Origin: Acidobacteriota bacterium
Lineage (GTDB): Bacteria; Acidobacteriota; Vicinamibacteria; Vicinamibacterales; Vicinamibacteraceae
Direction of reading: 5' to 3'
NCBI GenBank assembly: GCA_013695405.1
Contig: JACDAO010000170.1
Span: 1 to 19,847 of the forward strand
DNA: 19,847 bases
Part shown: positions 6,759 to 14,002 of the stretch, one piece after another
Layout of the letters: each line of letters begins with the position of its first letter
Position numbering within the stretch: position 1 is the stretch's first letter
Position numbers and translations under genes: made by a program
The notes under the pieces: generated by a model
Told to the model about the DNA's origin: nothing
Seen by the model: only the letters and a program-made list of their open reading frames with translations
Database searches by the model: none

Positions 6759-8077
6759 GGCTCAGGCTCGTCGTCCGCCTCGTCGGTGTCTTCGACCACG
6801 GCGGTGCATTCGCGCACGCCGTGGCCCTCGATGGCAACCACCTCGAACCTGACGTGGTCGTAGATCACCACGTCACCGACCTGCGGCGGTCGGCCGAGCG
6901 AGGTCAGAATCAGGCCGCTGACGCTGTCGACGTCTTCGTGTTCCAACTCCACACCCAGCGCTTCACCGGCCTCCTCGACCCGCGCGGTGCCTCTGACGTG
7001 CAGCACGCCGGCGGCGTCGCGGTAGATGCTGGTCTGCCCCGCCGCACCCTCGGCAACCTCGCCGATCACCTCGTCGAACAGATCCTCGTGGGTCAACACG
7101 CCGGCGGTGCCGCCGTGCTCGTCGATCACCACGGCCATCTGCGCCTGCGTTTCACTCAGCGTCTCCAGCACCACGTCGAGGGTCGCCGTATCGGGCACCG
7201 CGGGGATCGGCCGCACGATGTCGGCGGTCAGCACCCGCCCGGTCGCCTTGAGCACCAGCAGGTCCTTGACGTTGACCACGCCAGTCAGCTGATCGATCTC
7301 GCCCTCGTACACGGGGTAACGCGTGTACGGGTGGCGTCGCACCAGCGCGGTCACCATGTCGGCGTCGGCGCCGAGTGGCAGCGCCGCCAGCCGCACCCGG
7401 GGCGTCATCACCTCGCGCGCGGTCAGCGCGCTGAACTCGAACAGCTCGCGCAGCAGCTTGCCGGACGCCTCGCGCAACATGCCGCCGGCCTCGCTCTCGG
7501 TGACGATGTGCGCCAGCTCCTCCGGCGAGTACAGGTTCTCGCTCGAGCGAGCCTGCCGCTGGATCCCGAGCAGCCGCAGCAACAGGTTGCCGAGCGCATT
7601 CAGGGCCAGGATCACCGGGTAGAACACCGCTTGCAGCACCAGCATGATTGGCGTGATCCACAGCACGGTACGCTCGGCACGCTGCAGCGCGATCGACTTG
7701 GGAATCATCTCGCCGAACACGATGTGCGCGTAGGTCAGTATTGCCACGGCAAGGATGCTGGCCAGCGTGTGGGCCGCAATCACCCGGGCCGCGCCCAGCC
7801 CTTCCAGCCACGGCACCAGTCGATCGGCGACCTCGTGCTCACCGTACATCCCGAGGCCCAGGCTCGCCAGCGTGATCCCCAGTTGCGCCGTCGCGATGTA
7901 CCGGTCCTGCCGCTGCGGGCTCTCCATCACCCGCTGCACGCGTTGCGCGATGGCCTGCCCAGCCGCGGCACGGCGGTCGATGGCCACCCGCGGCGTGCCG
8001 ACGATGGCGAACTCGGCGGCGACGAACAGCGCGTTGAGCAGCACCAGAACCGTGACGATGACCACCAGCGTGATCAT
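6755..8077 (-). CDS. CNNM/CorC-family membrane protein with CBS and CorC_HlyC domains
   Basis: The 440-residue protein opens with a DUF21-type (CNNM transmembrane) domain of about 180 residues: the NALFVAAEFAIV first helix, an AQLGITLASLGLGMYGE segment and the GEMIPKSIAL motif. A CBS pair follows (about 205-325, with REVMTPR at its start and the VVIDEHGGTAGVLTHEDLFDEVIGE second repeat), then a C-terminal CorC_HlyC domain (about 345-425). Family members are linked to Mg2+/Co2+ export or homeostasis; the haemolysin name is historical. The ATG at 8077 overlaps the previous gene's stop as ATGA and has a GAGGTGG-type site 5 bases upstream. A GTG at 8086 is an alternative start. It is the last gene of a three-gene unit. 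Confidence 0.93.
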   Translation of the reverse strand: MITLVVIVTVLVLLNALFVAAEFAIVGTPRVAIDRRAAAGQAIAQRVQRVMESPQRQDRYIATAQLGITLASLGLGMYGEHEVADRLVPWLEGLGAARVIAAHTLASILAVAILTYAHIVFGEMIPKSIALQRAERTVLWITPIMLVLQAVFYPVILALNALGNLLLRLLGIQRQARSSENLYSPEELAHIVTESEAGGMLREASGKLLRELFEFSALTAREVMTPRVRLAALPLGADADMVTALVRRHPYTRYPVYEGEIDQLTGVVNVKDLLVLKATGRVLTADIVRPIPAVPDTATLDVVLETLSETQAQMAVVIDEHGGTAGVLTHEDLFDEVIGEVAEGAAGQTSIYRDAAGVLHVRGTARVEEAGEALGVELEHEDVDSVSGLILTSLGRPPQVGDVVIYDHVRFEVVAIEGHGVRECTAVVEDTDEADDEPEP

Positions 8078-9162
8078 GTCCGCCACCTCGTGGCACCGGG
8101 CGCGTCAGTGCGCACCGACGACTGGGTGAACTCGTCGGGGGTCGGCCCGAGCAGCGACGACAGGATGTTGTCCAGGGTCACGATGCCGGCGACGCGGTCG
8201 GCATCGTCGAGCACCAGGGCCTGGTGCGAGCGGTGCTGGCGCAGCAGCTCCACCAGCCGATCACCGGTCAACGTGTGACTGACCGTGAGGGCGGTCTGCA
8301 GCACTTCCCGGACCGACCGGACCGGCCGTTCACCGAGCTGTCGCACCAGCAACTGCTTCGTGTTGAGGATGCCGACGATGGTGTCGAGGGTGCCACTGAA
8401 GACCGGCAGGTGGGCATGCGGCGAGTCCAGCGCCAGAGTCAGCAGGTCGTCGACCGGCGTGGCGACGTCGATCGCCTGCACGCGGTCGCGCGGCACCATC
8501 ATCTGACCGGCGGTTCGCAGCGAGAAGCGCAGCGCCCGCTGCAGGCGCTGGTGCTCGTCGGGCTCGAGCAGACCGCCGTCGCGGCTGTCGGTGATCAGCA
8601 GCTCGATCTCGTCGGGCGAGTGGATGTGACCGTGGCCGCCGGGTTCGCTGCCGAGCAGCCGCAGCAGCAGGATGCCCGAGCCGTTCAGGAACCAGATGAA
8701 CGGCATCAGCACCCACAGCGACCATCGCATCGGCCAGTAGGTGTAGAGCGCGACCCTGGTCGGGTACTCCAACGCCAGCGACTTGGGCGCCAGTTCGCCG
8801 GCAACCATGTGCCCGATGGTGAGCACCAGCAGGATGAGCAGCGTCGAGGTCGACACCGCAGCGACGGCGTCCAGTCCCGCCCGATCGCGAAGGAGCGCCG
8901 ACAGCCCCGGGCCCAAGGCAATCTGGCCATAGGCGCCGAGGATCAGGCTCGACAGCGTGATGCCGACCTGGCAGGCGGCGATATAGCGATCAAGCTCGGC
9001 TGGCGACTCGAGGATTGGCAGCAGGCGGCGGGCCGTGCCGTGGCCGTCCTCGGCCATCTGGCGAATCCGGTTGCGCCGCACCGACACGGTGGCGAATTCG
9101 GCCGCCACGTACAGCGAGGTGACCAGGACCAGCAGCGTCAGGATGAGCAAGGTGCCGAGCAC
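8074..9162 (-). CDS. CNNM-type membrane protein with DUF21 and CBS domains, no CorC_HlyC domain
   Basis: The 362-residue protein has the same DUF21 membrane core as its downstream neighbour: a first helix with SLYVAAEFATV, then CQVGITLSSLILGAYGQ, then GELAPKSLALEYP. A CBS pair follows (about 205-340, ending VAGIVTLDNILSSLLG). It stops after the CBS pair, so the CorC_HlyC domain seen in the neighbour is missing. Likely role is ion transport or homeostasis, possibly as a partner of the neighbour, which is inference from tandem order. The GTG start at 9162 follows the upstream stop after one base; no other start precedes the first membrane helix. Confidence 0.9.
   Translation of the reverse strand: MLGTLLILTLLVLVTSLYVAAEFATVSVRRNRIRQMAEDGHGTARRLLPILESPAELDRYIAACQVGITLSSLILGAYGQIALGPGLSALLRDRAGLDAVAAVSTSTLLILLVLTIGHMVAGELAPKSLALEYPTRVALYTYWPMRWSLWVLMPFIWFLNGSGILLLRLLGSEPGGHGHIHSPDEIELLITDSRDGGLLEPDEHQRLQRALRFSLRTAGQMMVPRDRVQAIDVATPVDDLLTLALDSPHAHLPVFSGTLDTIVGILNTKQLLVRQLGERPVRSVREVLQTALTVSHTLTGDRLVELLRQHRSHQALVLDDADRVAGIVTLDNILSSLLGPTPDEFTQSSVRTDAPGATRWRT
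8083..8088 (-). promoter_or_regulatory. Shine-Dalgarno AGGTGG for the second CNNM gene
   Basis: On the minus strand AGGTGG ends five bases before ATG 8077. It lies inside the 3' end of the upstream CNNM gene and selects the ATG that overlaps that gene's stop rather than the GTG at 8086. Confidence 0.6.
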
Positions 9163-9163
9163 G

Positions 9164-9979
9164 TCAGCGGCCCGCGCCGGTGCTGGCCCGCGTCATGCTG
9201 ACCCGTCCACCTGGCGCAAAACGCAACAGATGCACGTCCGGCGGTGCGACCCCGCCGTTGTCCACCCACCAGCCTGGCAACGGGGTGCGGGCGCCGAACC
9301 AGGCGGCCTCGGTGAACTGCGCCGCCGCGGCCGCCAGGGTCACCGGTCCGGTCGGCCACGACCGCGCCAGCCGGCGCTCGATGCGAGCCCGCTGTTCGTG
9401 CGTCAGGCACTCCGATGCCCTATCGCCGCCAATCGAGCTGCGTTCCCACTGGACCGCGCAGGGCGGCCTACCCAAGGCCGGCCCCACGGTAGCGACGTGC
9501 ACCAGCACCTGCGATGGGCTGACGTCGGCGTCCAGCGCGATCAGCGCCCGCGCCGCGCTGGCAAACGCCAGCGGTGCCGATCCGACGACGCGGTCCGGTG
9601 CGATGGCGCCAGTAGCCACAGCCCGGGCCATCAGCAGGTGGTGCGAGGTATTGGCGCAGATCAGCACGGCTTGTGGCGAGCGTCGATGCAGATCGCGGAC
9701 CAGGGCGAGCGTCCGGGCAAGATCGGGCGCGGTGCTGCCAGCAGGGTCGGCGAGTACCGAGACCCAGGCGCCGCCGGCCGCGTCGAGGGTCGCGCTGCCC
9801 GACAGCCGCGTGGCCGTGCCTTCGACCGGGGCGGCTTGCAGGATGTCCAACGCCTTGCCCGACGCGACCGTCTTCTCGGGATCGATCAGCCGGAGTTCGT
9901 CGAATCGGCCCGATGCGGCAAGGCCGCTGGCCAGTGCGCCGCCGAGGGGGCCGGCTCCGAGAATCGCGACGAAGGGCAT
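9164..9979 (-). CDS. Malate/lactate-dehydrogenase-like protein lacking catalytic residues
   Basis: The 271-residue protein opens like an NAD-dependent malate or lactate dehydrogenase: GAGPLGG at 8-14, the β2 end LRLID with D33, then the very MDH-like GKALDILQAAPVEG at 41-54. The helix and strand around SPQAVLICAN (101-110) and the APDRVVGSA stretch (128-135) also align with the family. The substrate loop (normally R-K-P-G-M-x-R-x-D-L) is missing. The N-P-x-D motif is N-T-S-H, the L-D-x-x-R motif has lost its Asp, and no G-x-H-G-D catalytic His is present. The C-terminal AAAAAQFTEA (216-225) matches the family helix. It is shorter than usual (about 310). I infer an NAD-binding-like fold without dehydrogenase chemistry, perhaps a sensor or structural partner. 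The ATG at 9979 was chosen over GTG 10012, as it begins at the Rossmann strand. It heads the CNNM operon. Confidence 0.75.
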   Translation of the reverse strand: MPFVAILGAGPLGGALASGLAASGRFDELRLIDPEKTVASGKALDILQAAPVEGTATRLSGSATLDAAGGAWVSVLADPAGSTAPDLARTLALVRDLHRRSPQAVLICANTSHHLLMARAVATGAIAPDRVVGSAPLAFASAARALIALDADVSPSQVLVHVATVGPALGRPPCAVQWERSSIGGDRASECLTHEQRARIERRLARSWPTGPVTLAAAAAQFTEAAWFGARTPLPGWWVDNGGVAPPDVHLLRFAPGGRVSMTRASTGAGR

Positions 9980-10028
9980 GAACAAGACGGCTGGCGGGTG
10001 TGTGGCGAACACCGGTTAGTGTAAGGGC

Positions 10029-10742
10029 ATGACTTCCCAGCCTCAACTGGACGGACGTGTGGCGATCGTCACCGGCGGGTCCCGCGGCATCGGACTGGCC
10101 CTGACGGGCGGCCTGGTCGAACGCGGTGCGCGGGTGGTGGCGTCCGGACGAACCCAGCGCGACCTCGATGCTGTCAGCCAGCACTTCGGCGACGCGGTGG
10201 CGACCGTCCGGGGCGACGTCGCCGACCGCGCGCTCGGCGACACACTGGTCCGCACCGCGACCGAGCGTTTCGGCGGGCTCGACGTGCTGATCAACAACGC
10301 CGGGTTCGGCCTCTTCGCGCCGGTGGCCGAGATGGCGGTGGACGACTGGGACCGGCTGATCGCCACCAACCTGACCGGCGTGTTCCTGTGCACCCGGGCG
10401 GCGATTCCGGCGCTGCGGCAGCGCGGTGGCGGCTGGGTCATCAACATCAGCAGCCTGGCGGGGCGGAACTCGTTTGCCGGCGGCGCGGCCTACTGCGCGA
10501 CCAAGGCCGGCCTGAACGCCTTCGCCGAGTCGTTGATGCTCGAGGTCCGCAGCGACGACATCCGGGTCTCCACGGTGATGCCGGGATCGGTGCAGACGGC
10601 GTTCTCGCCAGGCGGCGACGCCCCGGAGCACGACTGGAAACTCGCGCCCGAGGACGTCGCGCAGGTGGTGTTCGATCTGCTCGGGCAGTCGGCCCGCAGC
10701 CTGCCCAGCCGGGTGGAACTGCGCCCCAGCAAGCCGAAATGA
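10029..10742 (+). CDS. Short-chain dehydrogenase/reductase (SDR)
   Basis: The 237-residue protein is a classical SDR: TGGSRGIG cofactor motif at 15-22, D63 in RGDV, NNAG at 89-92, N114, and the catalytic S142, Y155 and K159 (Y-x3-K). It reduces or oxidises a carbonyl or alcohol with NAD(P)H. R41 after the second strand (SGRT) suggests NADP(H) preference, which is inference. AAGGG lies just ahead of the ATG at 10029. The substrate cannot be named: the family is too broad and the gene stands alone between a divergent and a convergent neighbour. Confidence 0.92.
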   Translation: MTSQPQLDGRVAIVTGGSRGIGLALTGGLVERGARVVASGRTQRDLDAVSQHFGDAVATVRGDVADRALGDTLVRTATERFGGLDVLINNAGFGLFAPVAEMAVDDWDRLIATNLTGVFLCTRAAIPALRQRGGGWVINISSLAGRNSFAGGAAYCATKAGLNAFAESLMLEVRSDDIRVSTVMPGSVQTAFSPGGDAPEHDWKLAPEDVAQVVFDLLGQSARSLPSRVELRPSKPK

Positions 10743-10771
10743 CGGCCCCGGTGCCGCGGTGTCCGAGCAGG

Positions 10772-12013
10772 TCAGGACGGCCCGATCGGCTTCACGATCG
10801 GCGCGCGGCGTAACGCCACGGTCCATGCGGCAGCGGGCAGCAGGAAGAACGCGCCAAGCGTCAGGGCGAGGGTGCGTGGCGCGATCTGAACGCGGTCCAG
10901 CCCGGCGCCGGTCAGCAGAATCGCGGCCGCTGAGACGAACGTGTGCAGCGCCAGCTCGAGCGCGAAGACGCGGCCCCGCACTTCGGCCGCCACCGCCAGT
11001 TGCAGCAGCACGGTGCTGAGCACCCACAGCATCGTGCCGAAGGCGTGGGCCCAGACCACGGCGAGGGCGCCGAGGGCCAGGGTCGGGGCAGCCGCCAGTC
11101 CGAGATAGCCGAGCGAGGCCAGGGCGTACGCGCCGGGGACCAGGCTGGTCAGCCGGCGCTCGTCGAAGCGCTGCACCGCGCGGGCGAGCAGGGCACCGCC
11201 CACCGCGCCAACCCCGCGCGCCGCAAACAAGACGCCGATGCCGCGAGCTGCGGTGTCGGTCGCCGATCCGCTGAAGACCCGCTGCCCGAACACGGTCAGC
11301 AGCAGCATCATGCCGCCGGCGACCGCCCACACGCCCTTGATGCTGAGCAGCGCGACGATCGACGGGTGATCGCGCAGGTAGCGGACGCCGTCCCGTACCC
11401 GGGCCTGCGGCTGGCCGTCGCGGCTGTGGTGATGGGTCTCGTGGACACGCAGGCCGTACAGCGCCACCGCCGACGCCAGGAACGACAGGCCGTTGCACAC
11501 GAACGCGACGTCGCGTCCGACCAGCACCGTGACGAAGCCGCCGATCGAGGCCCCGACAGCCAGCATCACCGCCCAGGTGGAGGCTGACAGTGCGTTGGCG
11601 GTGATCAGGTGCTCGCGTGGCACCACGTCGGGCAGCATCGCGGTGCGCGCCGGCTCGAAGAACGCGGTCGCGACCACCCCGAGGGTCACCAGCACGAAGG
11701 CGATCCAGATGTCGTCGGCCGAGCGCACCAGTACGAGCCCGGCAAACAGCACGGCGCGCGCGAGGTCGGTGACGATCATCACCGCACGACGCGGCAAGCG
11801 GTCGACCACCACGCCGGCCAGCGGGCCGACCAGTGCGATCGGCAGCAACTGGACCACCATCATCGCCGCGACCAGGCTCGCCGAGCCGGTCAGGTCGAGC
11901 AGCAGCGCATACACCGCCACCGCGTTGAACCAGTCGCCGAGCTGGCTGACTGCCTGGGCGATCCACAGCCGGCGAAAGCTGGGGTTGTCGCGCAGCAGCG
12001 CCAGGAACGTCAC
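10772..12013 (-). CDS. Major facilitator superfamily transporter (MFS_3/exporter-like)
   Basis: The 413-residue membrane protein begins NPSFRRLWIAQAVSQLGDWFNAVAVYALLLDLTG, the typical opening of drug- or siderophore-exporter-like MFS proteins. The loop 2-3 motif appears as GPLAGVVVDRLPRRAVM (about 63-79), and about 10-12 hydrophobic segments follow. A second conserved block, FFEPARTAMLPDVVPREHLITANAL, is usual in this subgroup. It probably exports a small molecule by proton antiport; the substrate is unknown. The GTG start at 12013 overlaps the stop of the upstream dehydratase gene as GTGA, so the two are almost certainly translated from one mRNA. A role in exporting the dehydratase substrate or product is possible but only inferred. 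Confidence 0.92.
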   Translation of the reverse strand: MTFLALLRDNPSFRRLWIAQAVSQLGDWFNAVAVYALLLDLTGSASLVAAMMVVQLLPIALVGPLAGVVVDRLPRRAVMIVTDLARAVLFAGLVLVRSADDIWIAFVLVTLGVVATAFFEPARTAMLPDVVPREHLITANALSASTWAVMLAVGASIGGFVTVLVGRDVAFVCNGLSFLASAVALYGLRVHETHHHSRDGQPQARVRDGVRYLRDHPSIVALLSIKGVWAVAGGMMLLLTVFGQRVFSGSATDTAARGIGVLFAARGVGAVGGALLARAVQRFDERRLTSLVPGAYALASLGYLGLAAAPTLALGALAVVWAHAFGTMLWVLSTVLLQLAVAAEVRGRVFALELALHTFVSAAAILLTGAGLDRVQIAPRTLALTLGAFFLLPAAAWTVALRRAPIVKPIGPS

Positions 12014-12960
12014 TGCCGCACCACATCGACGAACGTGGCGGTGTCGATGTTGGCGCCGGTCAGCAGCAGCACCAGCGGATCGGGCACATCGTCCAACTGG
12101 CCGCCGAGCAGCGCGGCGACCGCAATGGCGCCCGCCCCTTCGGAGACCAGACGTTCGCAGGAGAACAGCGCCCGCACTCCCTCGACGACGTGCGCCTCGG
12201 CGACGGTGCGCACGGGGACGCCGAGCGTCCGCACCAGGTCGAATGTCAGAGAGCCGGCCTCGAGGTTGCCGAGCAGGCCGTCGGCCAGCGACGGGCCGGG
12301 CGCGATGGTCGTCACCTGGCCGTGCGCCAGCGCCTCGGTGAAGGCCGGATTGACCATCGGCTCGACGCCGAGCACCGCGACCCGTCCGGCGACCGCGACG
12401 GCGACCCCGGCAAGCAGGCCGCCCCCGCCGGTAGGCACCACCAGGGTGCCTGCGGACGGCAGGTCGTCGAGCACTTCGAGGGCGATGGTGCCCGCGCCCG
12501 CGATGACGTCCGGATGGTTGTAGGGCGACACGTAGACGGCTGCCCCGGTCCGCGCCACCGCGATCGCGCGCCGCTCCGCTTCGTCGTAGTCGGCGCAGTC
12601 GGCGACAATCGTGATGCCTGGCCCGTGCAGGCGCTCGATCTTGCTCCTCGGTGCCGAGGCGGGCACGTAGATGGTCAGGGCGATGCCGAGTTCGCGGGCG
12701 ACGCTGGCCATTGCCGCGCCGTGATTGCCGGCCGAGGCGGTCACCACGGCGGGCGTGCCGCCCTGTTCGACCAGCGTCAGCAACGCGTTGCACGCGCCGC
12801 GTCGCTTGAACGATCGCGTCTGCTGCAGAATCTCGAGCTTGAGCCAGACGTCACGATTGGTCAGGCGCGACAGGCCCTCGGCACGGATCAGCGGCGTGCG
12901 CCGGATGTGCGGAGCGATGCGACCAGCGGCGGCCAGGACGTGCGCGAGAGAAACCGACAT
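12010..12960 (-). CDS. Threonine/serine dehydratase-like PLP enzyme
   Basis: The 316-residue protein is a fold-type II PLP enzyme. K52 in SFKRRGA is the Schiff-base lysine, SAGNHG at 76-81 binds the substrate carboxylate, GGGGLLAG at 178-185 grips the PLP phosphate, and TGANID at 301-306 is the late family motif. It has no C-terminal ACT regulatory domain, so it resembles the short catabolic threonine/serine dehydratases rather than feedback-controlled IlvA. A serine racemase or another β-eliminating activity cannot be excluded. I start it at ATG 12960, right before the family-like region. An in-frame ATG at 13038 would add 26 residues lying antisense to the MBL gene. The 12960 start shares CATG with the divergent hydrolase gene. 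It overlaps the MFS gene by 4 bases. Confidence 0.92.
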   Translation of the reverse strand: MSVSLAHVLAAAGRIAPHIRRTPLIRAEGLSRLTNRDVWLKLEILQQTRSFKRRGACNALLTLVEQGGTPAVVTASAGNHGAAMASVARELGIALTIYVPASAPRSKIERLHGPGITIVADCADYDEAERRAIAVARTGAAVYVSPYNHPDVIAGAGTIALEVLDDLPSAGTLVVPTGGGGLLAGVAVAVAGRVAVLGVEPMVNPAFTEALAHGQVTTIAPGPSLADGLLGNLEAGSLTFDLVRTLGVPVRTVAEAHVVEGVRALFSCERLVSEGAGAIAVAALLGGQLDDVPDPLVLLLTGANIDTATFVDVVRQ

Positions 12961-13609
12961 GCAGATTGAGGTCCGTGCCGTCCCGCCCTTTGCCAAGAAC
13001 GGATACGTGGTGGGATGTCCGGCCACCGGTGAGGCCATTGTGATCGACCCCGGTGACGAGGTCGACCAGTTGATCGAGGTGGTGACGCGCCACGCCTGGA
13101 CGGTGCGCTACATCATGCTCACGCATGCGCACCTCGATCACATCGCCGGCTGCATCGAGGCCAAGGCGGCGTGGCCGGTGCCCCTCATCCTGCACCGCGA
13201 CGACCACTTCCTGTACGAGCGGGCGGTCCAGCAGGGCGTCGCGTTCGGCGTCCGGATGCGTCCGCAGCCGCCAATCGACGGCTGGTTCGACGAGCAGTCG
13301 CGGTGGCGATTCGGCCACTGCCAGGTGACGGCGCATCACACGCCGGGTCACAGTCCGGGCCAGGTCTGCCTGCAGATCGGCGACGACGACGACGACGCTG
13401 GGCGTGACCTGTTCGTCGGCGACACGTTGTTTGCCGGGTCGATCGGTCGCACCGACCTGCCCGGGGGCGACCACGAGGTGCTGCTCAACTCAATCCGCGA
13501 CGTGCTGATCCCGCTCGGCGACGCCTGCCGCGTCCACCCGGGTCACGGCCCGTCGACCGACATCGCCACCGAGCGACGCACCAACCCGTTCCTCATGTCG
13601 ATCGCGTAG
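12959..13609 (+). CDS. Metallo-beta-lactamase-fold hydrolase (glyoxalase II-like)
   Basis: The 216-residue protein has the metal-binding set of MBL hydrolases: H56, H58, D60 and H61 in THAHLDH, H131 in TPGHSPG, D155 in FVGDTLF and H196 in HPGHG. These should hold two metal ions (Zn or Fe) and hydrolyse a thioester or similar bond. The short length and GSIGRTDLPGG (160-170) match the hydroxyacylglutathione-hydrolase-like group without the long C-terminal domain of true glyoxalase II. The real substrate is not known. A GAGAG at 12946-12950, eight bases before ATG 12959, is a fair ribosome site. The protein carries a five-Asp run (142-146) encoded by five GAC codons. Confidence 0.93.
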   Translation: MQIEVRAVPPFAKNGYVVGCPATGEAIVIDPGDEVDQLIEVVTRHAWTVRYIMLTHAHLDHIAGCIEAKAAWPVPLILHRDDHFLYERAVQQGVAFGVRMRPQPPIDGWFDEQSRWRFGHCQVTAHHTPGHSPGQVCLQIGDDDDDAGRDLFVGDTLFAGSIGRTDLPGGDHEVLLNSIRDVLIPLGDACRVHPGHGPSTDIATERRTNPFLMSIA

Positions 13610-13620
13610 CCGCCGGCTGC
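13606..13620. other. Short inverted repeat after the MBL gene
   Basis: GTAGCC, a GCC loop and GGCTGC could form a 6-bp stem with one G-T pair. It begins on the stop codon of the plus-strand hydrolase, in the 42-bp gap before the convergent FHA gene. It is too small and lacks a T-tract, so termination is only a possibility. Confidence 0.25.
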
Positions 13621-13651
13621 GCACGCCCGTCTCCCGATTCGCACTCGCGCT

Positions 13652-13984
13652 TCAACTCCCCCCTTCCAGGGTCGTGGCGCTCTGGTTGAACGGCGCGTGC
13701 GCCAGCACCAGGTCGACGCGTCCGACCCGCAGCGTGTCGCCGGGCAGCAGCGTTGCCTTCTGCACTCGCTTGCCATTGACGTACGTGCCGTTGGTGCTCT
13801 GCAGATCCTCGACGTCGAGTTGCCCGGTCGACTGCGTCGTGAGCCGGCAGTGCAGGCGGGAGACCATCGCCGCGTCGACGATGAAGTCGGCGCGAACGGC
13901 GCGCCCGAGTGTCTTGATGGTGCCGGGCAGCAGCCGGAATGTCAGCACCGGCTCGCGACCCTGCATCGTTCTCAAAGTCCACAT
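13652..13984 (-). CDS. Small FHA-domain protein
   Basis: The 110-residue protein is almost wholly one forkhead-associated domain: a GR in TLGRAVRADF (26-35), then S42 and H45 in VSRLHCRL, then STNGTYVNG at 63-71. In FHA domains these contact phosphothreonine and shape the binding loop. It should bind a Thr-phosphorylated protein, with no enzymatic part. No Ser/Thr kinase is in the window. It follows the transhydrogenase subunit gene by 18 bases on the same strand, so the two are likely one transcript. The first ATG (13984) and ATG 13966 are both possible starts; neither has a strong ribosome site. The C-terminal 15 residues are not part of the domain. Confidence 0.9.
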   Translation of the reverse strand: MWTLRTMQGREPVLTFRLLPGTIKTLGRAVRADFIVDAAMVSRLHCRLTTQSTGQLDVEDLQSTNGTYVNGKRVQKATLLPGDTLRVGRVDLVLAHAPFNQSATTLEGGS

Positions 13985-14002
13985 GGTGCGTTCGTTCGGC
14001 GG

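Noticed and set aside
10743..10771. Terminator between the convergent SDR and MFS genes
   Set aside because: The 29-bp gap is GC-rich but gives no stem longer than a few pairs and no T-tract.
9468..12026. Very long open frame on the minus strand across the SDR and MFS genes
   Set aside because: It is an alternative-frame shadow in GC-rich DNA: Arg/Gly/Pro-rich, no recognisable domain, and it runs antisense or out of frame to well-supported genes.
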